From Bordetella genomosp. 1 (GTDB lineage Bacteria > Pseudomonadota > Gammaproteobacteria > Burkholderiales > Burkholderiaceae_B), in the NCBI RefSeq assembly GCF_002261335.1, contig NZ_NEVL01000003.1, positions 1,426,001-1,490,000 of the forward strand: 64,000 bases of DNA, written 5' to 3'. A program made the position numbers and the translations under genes. The notes under the pieces are model-generated. The model was not told where the DNA came from. It did not search any database and saw nothing but the letters and a program-made list of their open reading frames with translations. Position 1 is the first letter of the stretch. Each line of letters begins with the position of its first letter. Positions 7,333-18,024 of the stretch are shown here, one piece after another.

Positions 7333-7355
7333 TGGTAGGCGGTATTGGAATCGAA
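7333..7355. other. Probable attachment site core at tRNA-Val 3' end
   Basis: P4-type integrases commonly recombine within the 3' half of a tRNA gene (family knowledge). The integrase lies 154 bp from this tRNA 3' end and the element genes lie on that side. No second copy of the tRNA 3' sequence was found to the left in this window, so the other junction should be beyond position 1. The exact core is not determinable here. Confidence 0.5.
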
Positions 7356-7409
7356 CCAACGACCTCTACGATGTCAACGTAGCGCTCTAACCATCTGAGC
7401 TAACCGCCT
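7333..7409 (-). tRNA. tRNA-Val(GAC)
   Basis: On the minus strand the acceptor AGGCGGT pairs with ACCGCCT and ends in A plus an encoded CCA. The anticodon stem CTACG/CGTAG closes loop TTGACAT, anticodon GAC. The T arm is GTTGG-TTCGATT-CCAAT. Its 3' end points at the integrase gene, marking it as the attachment gene of the element. Confidence 0.95.
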
Positions 7410-7459
7410 GCAATCCGTTGCTGTCGCGTTGTTTTTGCGTGTCAGCAGCGAAGAAAAAG

Positions 7460-7488
7460 ATTATAGAGAAAATTTTTGGCGTGTGCAA
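7460..7488 (-). promoter_or_regulatory. tRNA-Val promoter
   Basis: On the minus strand: -35 TTGCAC (7483-7488), a 17-bp spacer, and a consensus -10 TATAAT (7460-7465). The predicted start is near 7453, about 44 nt before the mature tRNA 5' end. Confidence 0.8.
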
Positions 7489-7510
7489 GCTGGTCGCCAA
7501 AAAACTTCAA

Positions 7511-8161
7511 TTATTTTGCGTCGGCCTCGCGGACGGCGCGCATGAAGGCGTCGATCTTGTCGGCGGACTTCTGGCCGGGTGCGGACTCGACACCGCTGCT
7601 GACGTCGACGGCCCAGGGGCGCACGGCGGCGATGGCGGCGCCGACGTTGTCGGCGTTGAGGCCACCGGCCAGCACCACGGGACGCGCGGCGGGGTCGGCT
7701 TGCACGGATGCCAGCAGGCTGTAGTCGAAGCCGTGGCCGCTGCCGCCAAAGCCGGCGCTGTAGCTGTCGTAGAGCCACGCCGCGGCGGCGCTGAAGGGTT
7801 GGCTCGCGGCCGAGACCTCGGCGGGCGTTTCGAGGCCGGGGGCACCGGCGCGGAACGCGCGCATGTAGCGGTGAGCGAAGCTCGCGCACTGTTCGGGCGT
7901 TTCGTCGCCATGGAACTGGATCAGGTCGGGGCCGACCTGGTCGAGCACGGCACGCACCTCGTCGGGCTGCGGGTTCACGAACAGCGCGACCACGTCGACG
8001 AAGGCCGGCACTTCACGGCGCAGCTGCGCCGCGAGTGCCGGGGTGACGTGGCGCTTGCTGCCCGGAAAGAACACGAAGCCGATCGCGTCCGCGCCCGCCC
8101 CCGCCGCATGAACGATGTCGGCGGCGCGGGTCAGGCCACAAATCTTGACGCGGGTACGCAT
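7511..8161 (-). CDS. trpF: Phosphoribosylanthranilate isomerase
   Basis: A 216-residue TIM-barrel enzyme converting N-(5-phosphoribosyl)anthranilate to the carboxyphenylamino-deoxyribulose phosphate intermediate of tryptophan synthesis. Family motifs are present: V-K-I-C-G-L-T with the catalytic Cys near the N-terminus, G-F-V-F-F-P-G-S-K-R in the second strand, L-I-Q-F-H-G-D-E, V-L-A-G-G-L-N, and V-D-V-S-S-G-V-E-S near the end. Length is normal. The ATG lies 23 bp after the dctM stop, so it may be co-transcribed with the TRAP genes. In related genomes trpB usually follows trpF; here tRNA-Val and the integrated element follow. Confidence 0.95.
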   Translation of the reverse strand: MRTRVKICGLTRAADIVHAAGAGADAIGFVFFPGSKRHVTPALAAQLRREVPAFVDVVALFVNPQPDEVRAVLDQVGPDLIQFHGDETPEQCASFAHRYMRAFRAGAPGLETPAEVSAASQPFSAAAAWLYDSYSAGFGGSGHGFDYSLLASVQADPAARPVVLAGGLNADNVGAAIAAVRPWAVDVSSGVESAPGQKSADKIDAFMRAVREADAK

Positions 8162-8184
8162 GTTTCGGCTCTACAAATACGGGA

Positions 8185-9855
8185 TTACTTGAACGCGGCG
8201 CCGGGATCGGCTTCGCTGTCGGTTCCGTATATGTTAGTCCCATAGCCGCCTTCGACCTCGATCTTCACGCTGGAAGGATCGATTTTCGACTGCTCGCCCT
8301 TGTAGTGCATCACCATGCCCGGGAAGATCATGACCGCGGCGACCATGATCAGCTGGATCACGATGAACGGCACCGAGCCCCAGTAGATCTGGCCGGTGGT
8401 GACCGGCTGGATGATCTTGCCGGTGACCTTGTCCTTGTACGGATCCTTGGGCGCGACCGAGCGCAGGTAGAACAGCGCGAAGCCGAACGGCGGGTGCATG
8501 AACGAGGTCTGCATGTTCACGGCCAGGATGATGCCGAACCAGATCAGGTCGATGCCCATCTTGTCGGCCACCGGACCGAGCAGCGGCACGATGATGAACG
8601 CGAGCTCGAAGAAGTCCAGGAAGAACGCGAGCACGAAGGTCATCACGCTGACGACGATCAGGAAGCCCCACTCGCCGCCGGGCAGGCCGATCAGCAGGTG
8701 CTCGACCCACAGGTCGCCGTTCACGCCGCGGAAGGTCAGGCCGAAGACGGTCGAACCCACCAGGATGAACACCACGAAGCACGACAGCTTGGTCGTCGTG
8801 TCCATGGCCTGCTTCATCAGGTCCAGCGTCAGGCGGCGACGGATCAACGCCATGATGATGGCACCCACCGCGCCCATGGCGCCGCCTTCGGTCGGCGTGG
8901 CCACGCCGATGAAGATCGTGCCTAGCACCAGGAAGATCAGGAACAGCGGCGGGATCATCACGAACACCACGCGCTGCGCCAGCTGCGACAGCATGTTGAG
9001 CTTGAAGACCTTGTCCACCGAGGCCACGATGAAGGCGACCACGCCCCACAGCAGCAGGCTGACGACGACCTTCTCGTCGACCGGCGCCGTGTCGTTCTCG
9101 ATCCACTGGCCCAGGAAATAGGCCGCGGCCGTCGCGCCGAGCATCAGCACCAGCAGCGAGCGGCCGCCGCGCGAGCCGTTGGGCTCGCGGTAGATGCGCG
9201 CCTCCTCAGGCAGCGCGGGCGCGGCCGAGGGCTTGATGAGCGAGACGATGACGATGTAGAGGATGTAGGAGCCCGCGAGCAGGAAGCCCGGGATCATGGC
9301 GGCGCGGTACATGTCGCCGATCGAGCGGCCGAGCTGGTCGGCCAGGATGATCAGCACCAGCGACGGCGGAATGATCTGCGACAGCGTGCCGGAGGCCGCG
9401 ATCACCCCGCTGGCTAGCCGGCGGTCATAACCGTAGCGCAGCATGATGGGCAGCGAGATCAGGCCCATCGAGATGACCGACGCCGACACCACGCCGGTGG
9501 TGGCGGCCAGCATGGCACCCACGAACACCACGGCGATGGCGAGGCCGCCGCGCAGCGGACCGAACACCTGGCCGATGGTCTCGAGCAGGTCTTCGGCCAT
9601 GCCGGAACGTTCGAGCACCAGCCCCATCAATGTGAAGAATGGCACCGCGAGCAGGGTGTCGTTCGAGATGATGCCGAACACGCGCTGCGGCAGCGCCTGG
9701 AACAGCGAGGGGCTCAGCAGGTCGAGCTCGATGCCGACGAGCGCGTAGAGAATGCCGTTGGCGGCCAGTGCGAATGCGACCGGGAAACCCAGCAGCAGGA
9801 AGACCACCAGCGTCGCGAACATGATCGGCGCCAGGTTGGCGATGAGAAACTCCAT
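8185..9855 (-). CDS. dctM: TRAP transporter large permease (DctM family)
   Basis: A 556-residue inner-membrane protein with about 12-14 hydrophobic helices, starting MEFLIANLAPIMFATLVVFLLLGFPVAFALAANG. It shows DctM features such as P-F-F-T-L-M-G, the G-V-V-S-A-S-V-I-S-M-G region and G-V-A-T-P-T-E-G-G-A-M-G. It is longer than the roughly 430-residue classical DctM, as in the branch that works with TakP/FcbT-type binding proteins for organic anions. It carries substrate inward using the sodium or proton gradient. The start is 2 bp past the dctQ stop. Confidence 0.92.
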   Translation of the reverse strand: MEFLIANLAPIMFATLVVFLLLGFPVAFALAANGILYALVGIELDLLSPSLFQALPQRVFGIISNDTLLAVPFFTLMGLVLERSGMAEDLLETIGQVFGPLRGGLAIAVVFVGAMLAATTGVVSASVISMGLISLPIMLRYGYDRRLASGVIAASGTLSQIIPPSLVLIILADQLGRSIGDMYRAAMIPGFLLAGSYILYIVIVSLIKPSAAPALPEEARIYREPNGSRGGRSLLVLMLGATAAAYFLGQWIENDTAPVDEKVVVSLLLWGVVAFIVASVDKVFKLNMLSQLAQRVVFVMIPPLFLIFLVLGTIFIGVATPTEGGAMGAVGAIIMALIRRRLTLDLMKQAMDTTTKLSCFVVFILVGSTVFGLTFRGVNGDLWVEHLLIGLPGGEWGFLIVVSVMTFVLAFFLDFFELAFIIVPLLGPVADKMGIDLIWFGIILAVNMQTSFMHPPFGFALFYLRSVAPKDPYKDKVTGKIIQPVTTGQIYWGSVPFIVIQLIMVAAVMIFPGMVMHYKGEQSKIDPSSVKIEVEGGYGTNIYGTDSEADPGAAFK

Positions 9856-9857
9856 GA

Positions 9858-10481
9858 TCAGCGCCCTTGTTGGTTTTGTTGTGTCTGGGCCGCTTCGCGC
9901 GCGAGCGCTTCACGGGCAATCTCTTCGGCCAGCAGTTGCTCTGCGGTCTTGGCGCCCTCGCGCGCGATCGGATCCGGGCACAGGCCGCGCAGGAAACCGA
10001 TGCACTTGATCAGGTGCGAGATGCCGGCCAGCACCAGCAGGCCGAAGCCCACGGGGATCAGCAGCTTGACGGGCCAGCGGATCAGGCCGCCGGTGTTCGA
10101 CGACTGTTCGTTGCTGACATAGGAATCGACAAAGACGGGCCACGACAGGTACATGATCAGGATGCATGCCGGGAGCAGGAAGAACAGCACCCCGAAGATC
10201 TCGATCCAGATCTGTTTGTTGCGCGGCAGGCGCGACGACAGGATGTCGACGCGCACATGTTCGTTTTTAAGCAGGGTATAGCCGGCGGTGAGCAGGAACA
10301 TCGCGCCGAACATGTACCACTGGAGTTCGAGCCAGGCGTTGGAGCTCGTGTGGAAGACCTTGCGCACGATTGCGTTACCGGCACTGACCAGCACCACCAG
10401 CAAGGTCACCCAGGTCACGGCGCGTCCAACCCGCTGGTTCAGCGCGTCGATGGCGCGCGACAAGGCGAGTAAGGCTTTCAT
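9858..10481 (-). CDS. dctQ: TRAP transporter small permease (DctQ family)
   Basis: A 207-residue protein with four hydrophobic helices (roughly residues 20-38, 53-70, 93-112, 137-158), as expected of DctQ subunits, including the conserved N-E-H-V-R-V-D-I-L after the second helix. A Glu/Ala/Gln-rich cytoplasmic tail of about 35 residues follows. It sits between the binding protein and large permease genes and should form a membrane complex with the latter. Confidence 0.9.
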   Translation of the reverse strand: MKALLALSRAIDALNQRVGRAVTWVTLLVVLVSAGNAIVRKVFHTSSNAWLELQWYMFGAMFLLTAGYTLLKNEHVRVDILSSRLPRNKQIWIEIFGVLFFLLPACILIMYLSWPVFVDSYVSNEQSSNTGGLIRWPVKLLIPVGFGLLVLAGISHLIKCIGFLRGLCPDPIAREGAKTAEQLLAEEIAREALAREAAQTQQNQQGR

Positions 10482-10687
10482 GATGGGAGATAGGCTTTGT
10501 TAGGTGTTGCGCACAGGTAAGCGCACACCGATTCGACACGCGACCGCTTTGGGGTGGCCAGATTGCTGCCCGCGTGCTGGAGGAGGCCCCCCACAGCACC
10601 GCTTTTGGCAGTGTCCGCGCCGGGCAAAGCCCAGGATTTTAGCCTGTAAGCCCGCCCGGCGCCGGAATCATGCCCGGCTCGCCCGCT

Positions 10688-11779
<1,092 letters not shown>

Positions 11780-11810
11780 TGCTAGTCTCCTGGGTATGGG
11801 AAGGGCCTTG

Positions 11811-11830
11811 CACACGGGGCGCCCCGTGTG
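11811..11830. promoter_or_regulatory. 20-bp perfect palindrome upstream of dctP
   Basis: The 20 bases read CACACGGGGCGCCCCGTGTG, identical on both strands without a spacer, 32 bp before the dctP start. It could be an operator for a dimeric regulator of the TRAP genes or a hairpin in the leader or downstream of truA. No T-run follows on either strand, so a terminator is less likely. Confidence 0.5.
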
Positions 11831-11932
11831 AGGACGCTTGATCTGGTGGGCGTTGTTGCGCCGCCAGATATTTTTATGCGTTCGCAATGATATCGGCGCC
11901 GTAACCGCTTGCTACCTGCTGATTACCCTAGC

Positions 11933-12739
11933 TTACCGAAAGCTGAACGAACCCAGGATGGCGTCGCTGCCGTCGAGTTGGGGCAAACCGAACTCGGCGG
12001 GATAGTCGACGGCGCTCAGATACAGCCCGTCCGCCATGAAGGTGGGCGCCCCCTGGCGCCGGTCGCGGGCGGCCAGCAGGGAGGCGATCCAGTCGGCCGG
12101 CTCGCGCCCCTGCCCGACCTGCAGCAGGGCGCCGAGCAGGTTGCGCACCATGTGGTGCAGGAACGCGTTGGCATGCAGCGTAAACACCACAAACTGGCCG
12201 TGTTCGGCGATGTCGAGGCGGCTCAGGGTGCGCACCGGGTGTTTGGCCTGGCACTGCGAGGAACGGAAGCTGGAGAAGTCGTGCTCGCCCAGCAGATGGC
12301 GCGCGCCCGCGCGCATCGCGTCGAGGTCGAGCGGCTGGAAGCACCAGCCTGCGCGCCCCGCCCACAGGGCCGGGCGGACGCGGCCGCGCCACAGCAGATA
12401 GTGGTAGGTGCGGGCACGGGCCGAAAAGCGCGCATGGAAATCGTCGGAGACGGTCTGGGCCCACTGCACCGCCACCGAGGGCGGCAGGAAGGCGTTGACG
12501 CCGCGCACCCAGGACTCGTCGCGGCGATTCAGACTCGTGTCCAGGTGCACCACCTGCATCGCGGCGTGCACGCCGGTGTCGGTGCGGCCGGCGCAGACGG
12601 TGGGAATGGGGATGCCGGTGCCGGCGAACTGGCCGAGGGCGGCTTCGAGGCAGTCCTGCACGGTGATGCCGTGCGGCTGCGTCTGCCAGCCCTGCCAGGC
12701 GGAGCCGTCATAGGACAGCCCCAATGCAATACGGGTCAT
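11933..12739 (-). CDS. truA: tRNA pseudouridine(38-40) synthase
   Basis: A 268-residue TruA. It makes pseudouridine at positions 38-40 in the anticodon arm. The catalytic Asp lies in [10 protein letters not shown] near residue 54; the start [19 protein letters not shown] and the [11 protein letters not shown] segment are also typical. Length is normal. It lies 3 bp after the fimV-like stop, so the two are probably co-transcribed. Confidence 0.95.
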   Translation of the reverse strand: MTRIALGLSYDGSAWQGWQTQPHGITVQDCLEAALGQFAGTGIPIPTVCAGRTDTGVHAAMQVVHLDTSLNRRDESWVRGVNAFLPPSVAVQWAQTVSDDFHARFSARARTYHYLLWRGRVRPALWAGRAGWCFQPLDLDAMRAGARHLLGEHDFSSFRSSQCQAKHPVRTLSRLDIAEHGQFVVFTLHANAFLHHMVRNLLGALLQVGQGREPADWIASLLAARDRRQGAPTFMADGLYLSAVDYPAEFGLPQLDGSDAILGSFSFR

Positions 12740-12742
12740 GAA

Positions 12743-14656
12743 TCAGGTCCGGGTGCTGCGCGGCCGCGTCTCATCCGTGGGGGGCTGGTCGAGATCAAGG
12801 TTGATCTCGTTGAGTCGGCGGTTGAGCGCGGCTTCGTTCAGCGGCGTCGGTTCGGCAAAAGGCGTTTCTTCGTCGTCATCGCCGCGGCGCGTGCCGGCCC
12901 GGCGCAGGGCCCAGGCGATGATGAACACGATCAGGGCCAACACGGCCGTCACGATCGCAAGCAGATTATCCGCCAACCAGGCCGGCATGCCGCTGGCCGA
13001 CGCGTTCTTGGCATCGGCGCCCGCCACGACGGGCGCGCCGCCGCTGGCCGAACCGGTGGCTGCCGCGCCCGCGGCGCCGGGTTGACCTGCTGCGCCCGGC
13101 TGGCCTGCGGCACCGGGTTGACCTGCTGCGCCGGGTTGGCCCGATGCGCCGGCTGGACCAGCTTGACCTGTTGCGCCGGGTTGACCTGCTGCACCGGCTT
13201 GACCTGCGGCACCGGGTTGGCCGGCTGCACCGGCCTGACCTGCGGCGCTGGGTTGACCGGCAGCACCGGCTTGACCTGCGGCACCGGGTTGGCCGGCTGC
13301 ACCGGCCTGGCCTGCGGCGCCGGGTTGACCGGCAGCACCGGCCTGACCTGCGGCGCCAGGCTGACCCGCTGCGCCGGCTTGGCCTGCGGCGCCAGGCTGG
13401 CCTGCTGCACCAGCCTGAGCTGCTGCACCGGGCTGACCCGCTGCACCGGCTTGACCTGCGGCGCCAGACTGACCCGCTGCACCGGGCTGACCTGCTGCAC
13501 CGCTTTGACCTGCTGCGCCGGGCTGACCTGCTGCACCCGCTTGGCCTGCTGCGCCGGGCTGGCCCGCCGCACCCGCTTGGCCGGCTGCACCGGCTTGACC
13601 CGCGGCACCCGGCTGGCCGGCGGCGCCCTGCCCGCCCTGGGCATTGGCTTCGTTGAGGGCCTGCACGTTGGATTCGAGCGTGCCGACGCGTTGCTGCGCG
13701 TCGGCCGCGGCGCGGGCGTCGGAGGCGCGCTTGTCGCCGGCGGCGTCGGCCGCGGCATCGTTGGCGGCGCCGCCGGACAGGCGCAGGCGGTCCTGGTCGG
13801 CGCCGGCCTGCGCCGTGCCGCCGGTGTCGGCGCTGCTGACGCGGCCCGCGGCGCCCGATCCGCCGCTCACGGCGGCATCGGCCGCCGTGCCGCCCAGGCG
13901 GGCGCGCCAGCGGGCGTAGGCCTCGACCTGCTCGACATAGATGCGGCGCGCTTCGGCCGGATCGATGGCGCGCACGGTGGCCGCGTCGGGCACGGTGAGC
14001 GTCTGGCCCGCGCGCACGCGGTTCATGTTGTTGTCGATGAAGGCCTGCGGATTGGCGCGCCACAGCGCGACCAGCATCTGGTAGATGGTGGCGTCGGGCA
14101 CGGCGTTGCGCTGGGCCACGCCGTAGAGCGTATCGCCCTTGCGCACCCGCACCTCGCTGGCCGAGGCCGCGGCCGTGCCGGCGGCGGCGGGGCCGGTGCT
14201 GGCACGCTGGATCTCGGGCGTGGTGCGCGCGGGCACGAGGATCGTGACCTGCAGCTGCCGCTCGCCGGAGGCCGAACGCAGGTTCAGCAACAGGTCGACC
14301 GTGGTGCGCGACAGCGGCTGGTCGGAATTGATGACGATGGTGCGCGAGGCCGTGTCACGGCCCGCGTCCACCCGCAGGTAGGTGCGGGCCAGCGGCACCG
14401 GCGGCGTCAGGCCGGCCGCGTCCCAGGCGGCCTGCGGCGCCAGCGAGACCTGCAGATTGTTGGCTTCGTCGGGCGTGAGCTCGAGCAGCGGCACGGAGAT
14501 CTGCGCCGGCGCACCGGGCGCCGACAGCACGCGCGCGTGGCCGAGGCGGGCCGCCTGCGCCTGCGTTGCCGCGGTGGCTCCTATTGCCAGCGCGACCGCC
14601 CAGGAGAGGACGCGAAGACGGGAGACCTGATGCAACTGACGCGCAGACGAACTCAT
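12743..14656 (-). CDS. fimV: FimV-like protein with collagen-like repeat
   Basis: A 637-residue inner-membrane protein: signal peptide (residues 1-35, ending TQAQA), FimV N-terminal beta-rich domain (36-150), LysM domain binding peptidoglycan (about 169-223, VRKGDTLYGVAQRN), an Ala/Asp/Arg linker, an almost perfect Gly-x-y tract from about 341 to 528, one membrane helix (about 560-585), and a short acidic cytoplasmic tail ending in I-N-L-D-L-D. FimV proteins help polar localisation and type IV pilus or twitching functions (family knowledge). The tail is much shorter than in Pseudomonas FimV and the TPR-like C-terminal domain seems absent. The collagen-like tract is unusual and probably length-variable. 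Confidence 0.88.
   Translation of the reverse strand: MSSSARQLHQVSRLRVLSWAVALAIGATAATQAQAARLGHARVLSAPGAPAQISVPLLELTPDEANNLQVSLAPQAAWDAAGLTPPVPLARTYLRVDAGRDTASRTIVINSDQPLSRTTVDLLLNLRSASGERQLQVTILVPARTTPEIQRASTGPAAAGTAAASASEVRVRKGDTLYGVAQRNAVPDATIYQMLVALWRANPQAFIDNNMNRVRAGQTLTVPDAATVRAIDPAEARRIYVEQVEAYARWRARLGGTAADAAVSGGSGAAGRVSSADTGGTAQAGADQDRLRLSGGAANDAAADAAGDKRASDARAAADAQQRVGTLESNVQALNEANAQGGQGAAGQPGAAGQAGAAGQAGAAGQPGAAGQAGAAGQPGAAGQSGAAGQPGAAGQSGAAGQAGAAGQPGAAAQAGAAGQPGAAGQAGAAGQPGAAGQAGAAGQPGAAGQAGAAGQPGAAGQAGAAGQPSAAGQAGAAGQPGAAGQAGAAGQPGATGQAGPAGASGQPGAAGQPGAAGQPGAAGQPGAAGAAATGSASGGAPVVAGADAKNASASGMPAWLADNLLAIVTAVLALIVFIIAWALRRAGTRRGDDDEETPFAEPTPLNEAALNRRLNEINLDLDQPPTDETRPRSTRT
13069..13636 (-). 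repeat. Collagen-like tandem repeat in fimV
   Basis: About 60 consecutive Gly-x-y triplets encoded by degenerate 18-bp units giving G-A-A-G-Q-(P/A/S). The units differ mainly at third codon positions and at the P/A/S site, which indicates old and new copies mixed together. Confidence 0.85.
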
Positions 14657-14846
14657 ATCGTTTTATTCCGTGTTCTGGACCCAGGTGGGCCGGCCCGCGG
14701 GAGGGGCGACTAAGCGTGCGAAAAGTGTAATGGATCGGCCCCGATTGATAAACAACTCATATCGGTTTCGGTCCGATGCCAACAGCGCGTGCGCGAGCCG
14801 CGCTGCCATCGCGATGGCAGGCGCCCCGCGCGCGGCGCGGATGCAA

Positions 14847-14870
14847 AGAAGGCACCCGCAGGTGCCTTCT
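14847..14870 (-). terminator. Hairpin downstream of asd
   Basis: A 10-bp stem (AGAAGGCACC with GGTGCCTTCT) and a 4-nt loop lie 23 bp past the asd stop. On the minus strand only a short TTTG follows, so termination is moderate. The rest of 14657-14846 shows nothing I can name beyond the fimV upstream region. Confidence 0.6.
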
Positions 14871-14892
14871 CTGGTTCAGGACACGAGACGGA

Positions 14893-16023
14893 TCAGGCCT
14901 CGGCCAGCGCGATGCGCAGCATGCGGCGCAGCGGCTCGGCAGCGCCCCACAGCAGCTGGTCGCCCACGGTGAAGGCGCTCAGGTACTCGGGACCCATGCT
15001 CATCTTGCGCAGACGGCCGACCGGGATGTCGAGCGTGCCGGTGACGGCGACGGGCGTGAGGCCCTTGAGCGTGGCTTCCTTGTTGTTCGGAATGACCTTG
15101 GCCCATTGGGTGCCCGAGGCGATGATGTCTTCGATCTCGTCGAGCGGCACGTCGCGCTTGAGCTTGATCGTGAGCGCCTGGCTGTGGCAGCGCATGGCGC
15201 CGATGCGCACGCACAGGCCGTCGATCGGCGTGGCGGCGGTGCCGAAGGCTTCGCCGCGGCCCAGGATCTTGTTGGTTTCGACGCCGGCCTTCCACTCTTC
15301 GCGGGTGACGCCGTTGCCGAGATCCTTGTCGATCCAGGGAATCAGGTTGCCGCCCAGCGGCACGCCGAAGTGCTCCTGCGGCAGGCTCGGATCCTGCTGG
15401 CGCGCCAGCACGCCACGGTCGATCTCGAGAATGGCCGAGGCCGGATCGTCGAGCAGACCGCGCACGGAGGCGTTGAGCTCGCCGAACTGGGTCAGCAGCT
15501 CGCGCATGTGCTGCGCGCCGCCGCCCGAAGCGGCCTGGTACGTCATGGAGGTCATCCAGTCGACCAGGTCGTTGTTGAACAGGCCGGCCAGGCCCATCAG
15601 CATGCAGCTGACGGTGCAGTTGCCGCCGATGAAGTTGCGCACGCCACGCTTGAGCGCGGCGTCGATGACCGGACGATTGACCGGGTCGAGCACGATGATG
15701 GCGTCGTCGGCCATGCGCAGCGTGCTCGCGGCGTCGATCCAGATGCCCTTCCAGCCCGCGGCGCGCAGCTTGGGATACACCTCGGTGGTGTAGTCGCCGC
15801 CTTGCGCAGTCAGAATGATCGGCAGTTTTTTGAGGGCTTCGATGTCGTATGCATCTTGCAGCGCACCAGCGCCTTCGGCCCATTTGGGCGCGGCGCCACC
15901 GGCGTTGCTGGTGGAGAAGAATACGGGTTCGATAAGTGCGAAGTCATTCTCGTCACGCATGCGTTGCATGAGTACCGAGCCGACCATACCGCGCCAACCG
16001 ACGAGGCCAACTGCTTGCGTCAT
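14893..16023 (-). CDS. asd: Aspartate-semialdehyde dehydrogenase
   Basis: A 376-residue enzyme reducing aspartyl phosphate to aspartate semialdehyde, the branch to lysine/diaminopimelate, threonine and methionine. The NADP-binding start [14 protein letters not shown], the catalytic Cys in G-G-N-C-T-V-S-C, and the His in M-R-C-H-S-Q-A are seen. Length fits the gamma/beta-proteobacterial type. It lies downstream of leuB with a hairpin between them, so it may also have its own promoter. Confidence 0.96.
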   Translation of the reverse strand: MTQAVGLVGWRGMVGSVLMQRMRDENDFALIEPVFFSTSNAGGAAPKWAEGAGALQDAYDIEALKKLPIILTAQGGDYTTEVYPKLRAAGWKGIWIDAASTLRMADDAIIVLDPVNRPVIDAALKRGVRNFIGGNCTVSCMLMGLAGLFNNDLVDWMTSMTYQAASGGGAQHMRELLTQFGELNASVRGLLDDPASAILEIDRGVLARQQDPSLPQEHFGVPLGGNLIPWIDKDLGNGVTREEWKAGVETNKILGRGEAFGTAATPIDGLCVRIGAMRCHSQALTIKLKRDVPLDEIEDIIASGTQWAKVIPNNKEATLKGLTPVAVTGTLDIPVGRLRKMSMGPEYLSAFTVGDQLLWGAAEPLRRMLRIALAEA

Positions 16024-16142
16024 TTCAGGCTCTTTAGTTAGTAAGGGGCTAATAGTGAAGTGGTGATCCCGAACAATTTATCAGAATGCGCGGGCCCTTG
16101 CTGCGGCGCACCGTGAAAAAAGAGGGACAAGACCAAACGAAA

Positions 16143-16176
16143 CGGCCGCCCGTCGTGCACATACGACAGGCGGCCG
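16143..16176 (-). terminator. Terminator after leuB
   Basis: A 14-nt arm (16143-16156) pairs with 16163-16176 apart from one mismatch, with a 6-nt loop. On the minus strand TTTCGTTT follows. It should end or attenuate leu transcription before asd. Confidence 0.65.
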
Positions 16177-16198
16177 GCGCCGGAACGGCGTGGCGCGA

Positions 16199-17275
16199 TC
16201 AGGCGAGCGCCTTGAGCACCGCGTCGCCCATCTGCGCGGTCGAGACCTTGGTGGTGCCGGTTTCGTGGATGTCGGCGGTGCGCAGGCCCTCGGCCAGCAC
16301 CTTGCGCACGGCGGCTTCGATGCGGTCGGCCTGGGGCGCCAGGTTCAGCGAGTAGCGCAGCAGCATCGCGGCCGACAGGATCGTGGCCAGCGGGTTGGCG
16401 ATGCCCTTGCCCGCGATGTCGGGGGCCGAGCCGTGGCTGGGTTCGTAGAGGCCCTGGCCCGAGGCGTTGAGCGAGGCCGAGGGCAGCATGCCGATCGAGC
16501 CGGTGAGCATGGCCGCCTCGTCCGACAGGATGTCGCCGAACAGGTTGCCGGTGACGATCACGTCGAACTGGCGCGGGTTGCGCACCAGCTGCATGGCGGC
16601 ATTGTCGACGTACATGTGCGAGAGCTCGACGTCCGGGTAGTCCTTGCTGACCTCGATGACCAGGTCGCGCCAGAACTGCGAGGTCTCGAGCACGTTGGCC
16701 TTGTCGACGCTGCACAGCTTCTTGTTGCGCTTGCGGGCCGATTCGAAGCCGATGCGCGCGATGCGGCGCACTTCGGTTTCGGCGTAGCGCATCGTGTCGT
16801 AGCCTTCGCGCTCGCCGGCGAAGCTGCCGTCGGCGGCGGTGCGCACGCCGCGCGGGGTGCCGAAATAGATGTCGCCGGTGAGCTCGCGGATGATCAGCAG
16901 GTCCAGGCCCGACACCACCTCGGGCTTGAGCGTGGAGGCGCTGGCGAGCTCGGGATAGAGAATGGCCGGGCGCAGGTTGGCGAACAGGCCGAGCGCCTTG
17001 CGCAGGCCCAGGATGGCCTGCTCGGGACGGAACTCGCGCGGCAGCGCGTCGTACTTCCAGTCGCCCACGGCGCCGAACAGCACGGCGGCCGAGCCCTTGG
17101 CGAGCTCGAGCGTGGCGGGCGGCAGCGGGTGCTCGAACTGGTCGAACGCGGCGCCGCCGACGGGCGCTTCGCGCAGCTCGAGCGACACGTCGAGCGCCTT
17201 GAGCACGCGCACGGCCTGTTCAACGATTTCGGGGCCGATCCCGTCGCCGGGGAGCACTGCGATCTGGTGAGTCAT
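16199..17275 (-). CDS. leuB: 3-Isopropylmalate dehydrogenase
   Basis: A 358-residue NAD-dependent enzyme oxidising and decarboxylating 3-isopropylmalate. It shows the start [13 protein letters not shown], the substrate loop [10 protein letters not shown], and the metal/NAD segment [12 protein letters not shown] with [10 protein letters not shown]. Full length. It is third in the leuCDB order, 85 bp after leuD. Confidence 0.96.
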   Translation of the reverse strand: MTHQIAVLPGDGIGPEIVEQAVRVLKALDVSLELREAPVGGAAFDQFEHPLPPATLELAKGSAAVLFGAVGDWKYDALPREFRPEQAILGLRKALGLFANLRPAILYPELASASTLKPEVVSGLDLLIIRELTGDIYFGTPRGVRTAADGSFAGEREGYDTMRYAETEVRRIARIGFESARKRNKKLCSVDKANVLETSQFWRDLVIEVSKDYPDVELSHMYVDNAAMQLVRNPRQFDVIVTGNLFGDILSDEAAMLTGSIGMLPSASLNASGQGLYEPSHGSAPDIAGKGIANPLATILSAAMLLRYSLNLAPQADRIEAAVRKVLAEGLRTADIHETGTTKVSTAQMGDAVLKALA

Positions 17276-17360
17276 GGAAACATTCCTGGAAGGCTGAAAG
17301 AGTGCGCCGGGCCTGTGTGCCAGGGCCCGGCGGGATGTGGGTTGCGACGACGCGCGGGCC

Positions 17361-18011
17361 TCAGGCCACCGGGCGGCTTTCGAGCCAGGGGTGACGGGCC
17401 AGGCGCTCGGCTTCGAAGGCGCGGATCTTGTCGGACTGGCGCAGGGTCAGGCCGATGTCGTCGAAGCCGTTGAGCAGACAGTACTTGCGGAACGGCTCGA
17501 TGTCGAAGCCCATGCTCACGCCGCTGGGCGTCAGGATGACCTGGCGATCCAGGTCGATCTTGAGCTTGTAGTCGGGGAACGCGCGCACCTCGTCGAACAG
17601 GCGCGCGACTTCGAGCTCGGTCAGCACGATGGGCAGCAGGCCGTTCTTGAAGCTGTTGTTGAAGAAGATGTCGGCGTACGACGGCGCGATGATGGCGCGA
17701 AAGCCGTACTGCGTGAGCGCCCAGGGCGCGTGTTCGCGGCTCGAGCCGCAGCCGAAGTTTTTCCGGGCCAGCAGCACCGAGGCGCCCTGGTAGCGCGGCT
17801 GGTTCAGCACGAAATCCGGATTGAGCGGACGCTTGCTGTTGTCCATGCCCGGCTCGCCGTGATCCAGGTAGCGCAGCTCGTCGAACAGGTTGGGGCCGAA
17901 GCCGGTGCGCTTGATCGACTTGAGGAACTGCTTCGGGATGATGAGGTCGGTGTCGACGTTTTCGCGGTCGAGCGGCGCCACCAGGCCTTCGTGAGTGGTA
18001 AATGCTTGCAT
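17361..18011 (-). CDS. leuD: 3-Isopropylmalate dehydratase small subunit
   Basis: A 216-residue swivelling-domain subunit that pairs with LeuC to isomerise 2- to 3-isopropylmalate. Typical segments are [31 protein letters not shown] and [17 protein letters not shown]. Starts 13 bp after the leuC stop in the same operon. Confidence 0.96.
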   Translation of the reverse strand: MQAFTTHEGLVAPLDRENVDTDLIIPKQFLKSIKRTGFGPNLFDELRYLDHGEPGMDNSKRPLNPDFVLNQPRYQGASVLLARKNFGCGSSREHAPWALTQYGFRAIIAPSYADIFFNNSFKNGLLPIVLTELEVARLFDEVRAFPDYKLKIDLDRQVILTPSGVSMGFDIEPFRKYCLLNGFDDIGLTLRQSDKIRAFEAERLARHPWLESRPVA

Positions 18012-18024
18012 GTGAGGCTCTCGC

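Noticed and set aside
11909-14713. A 934-codon plus-strand frame opposite truA and fimV
   Set aside because: It is antisense to two well-supported genes, and its Cys/Thr/Gly-rich repeats are the complement of the collagen-like tract.
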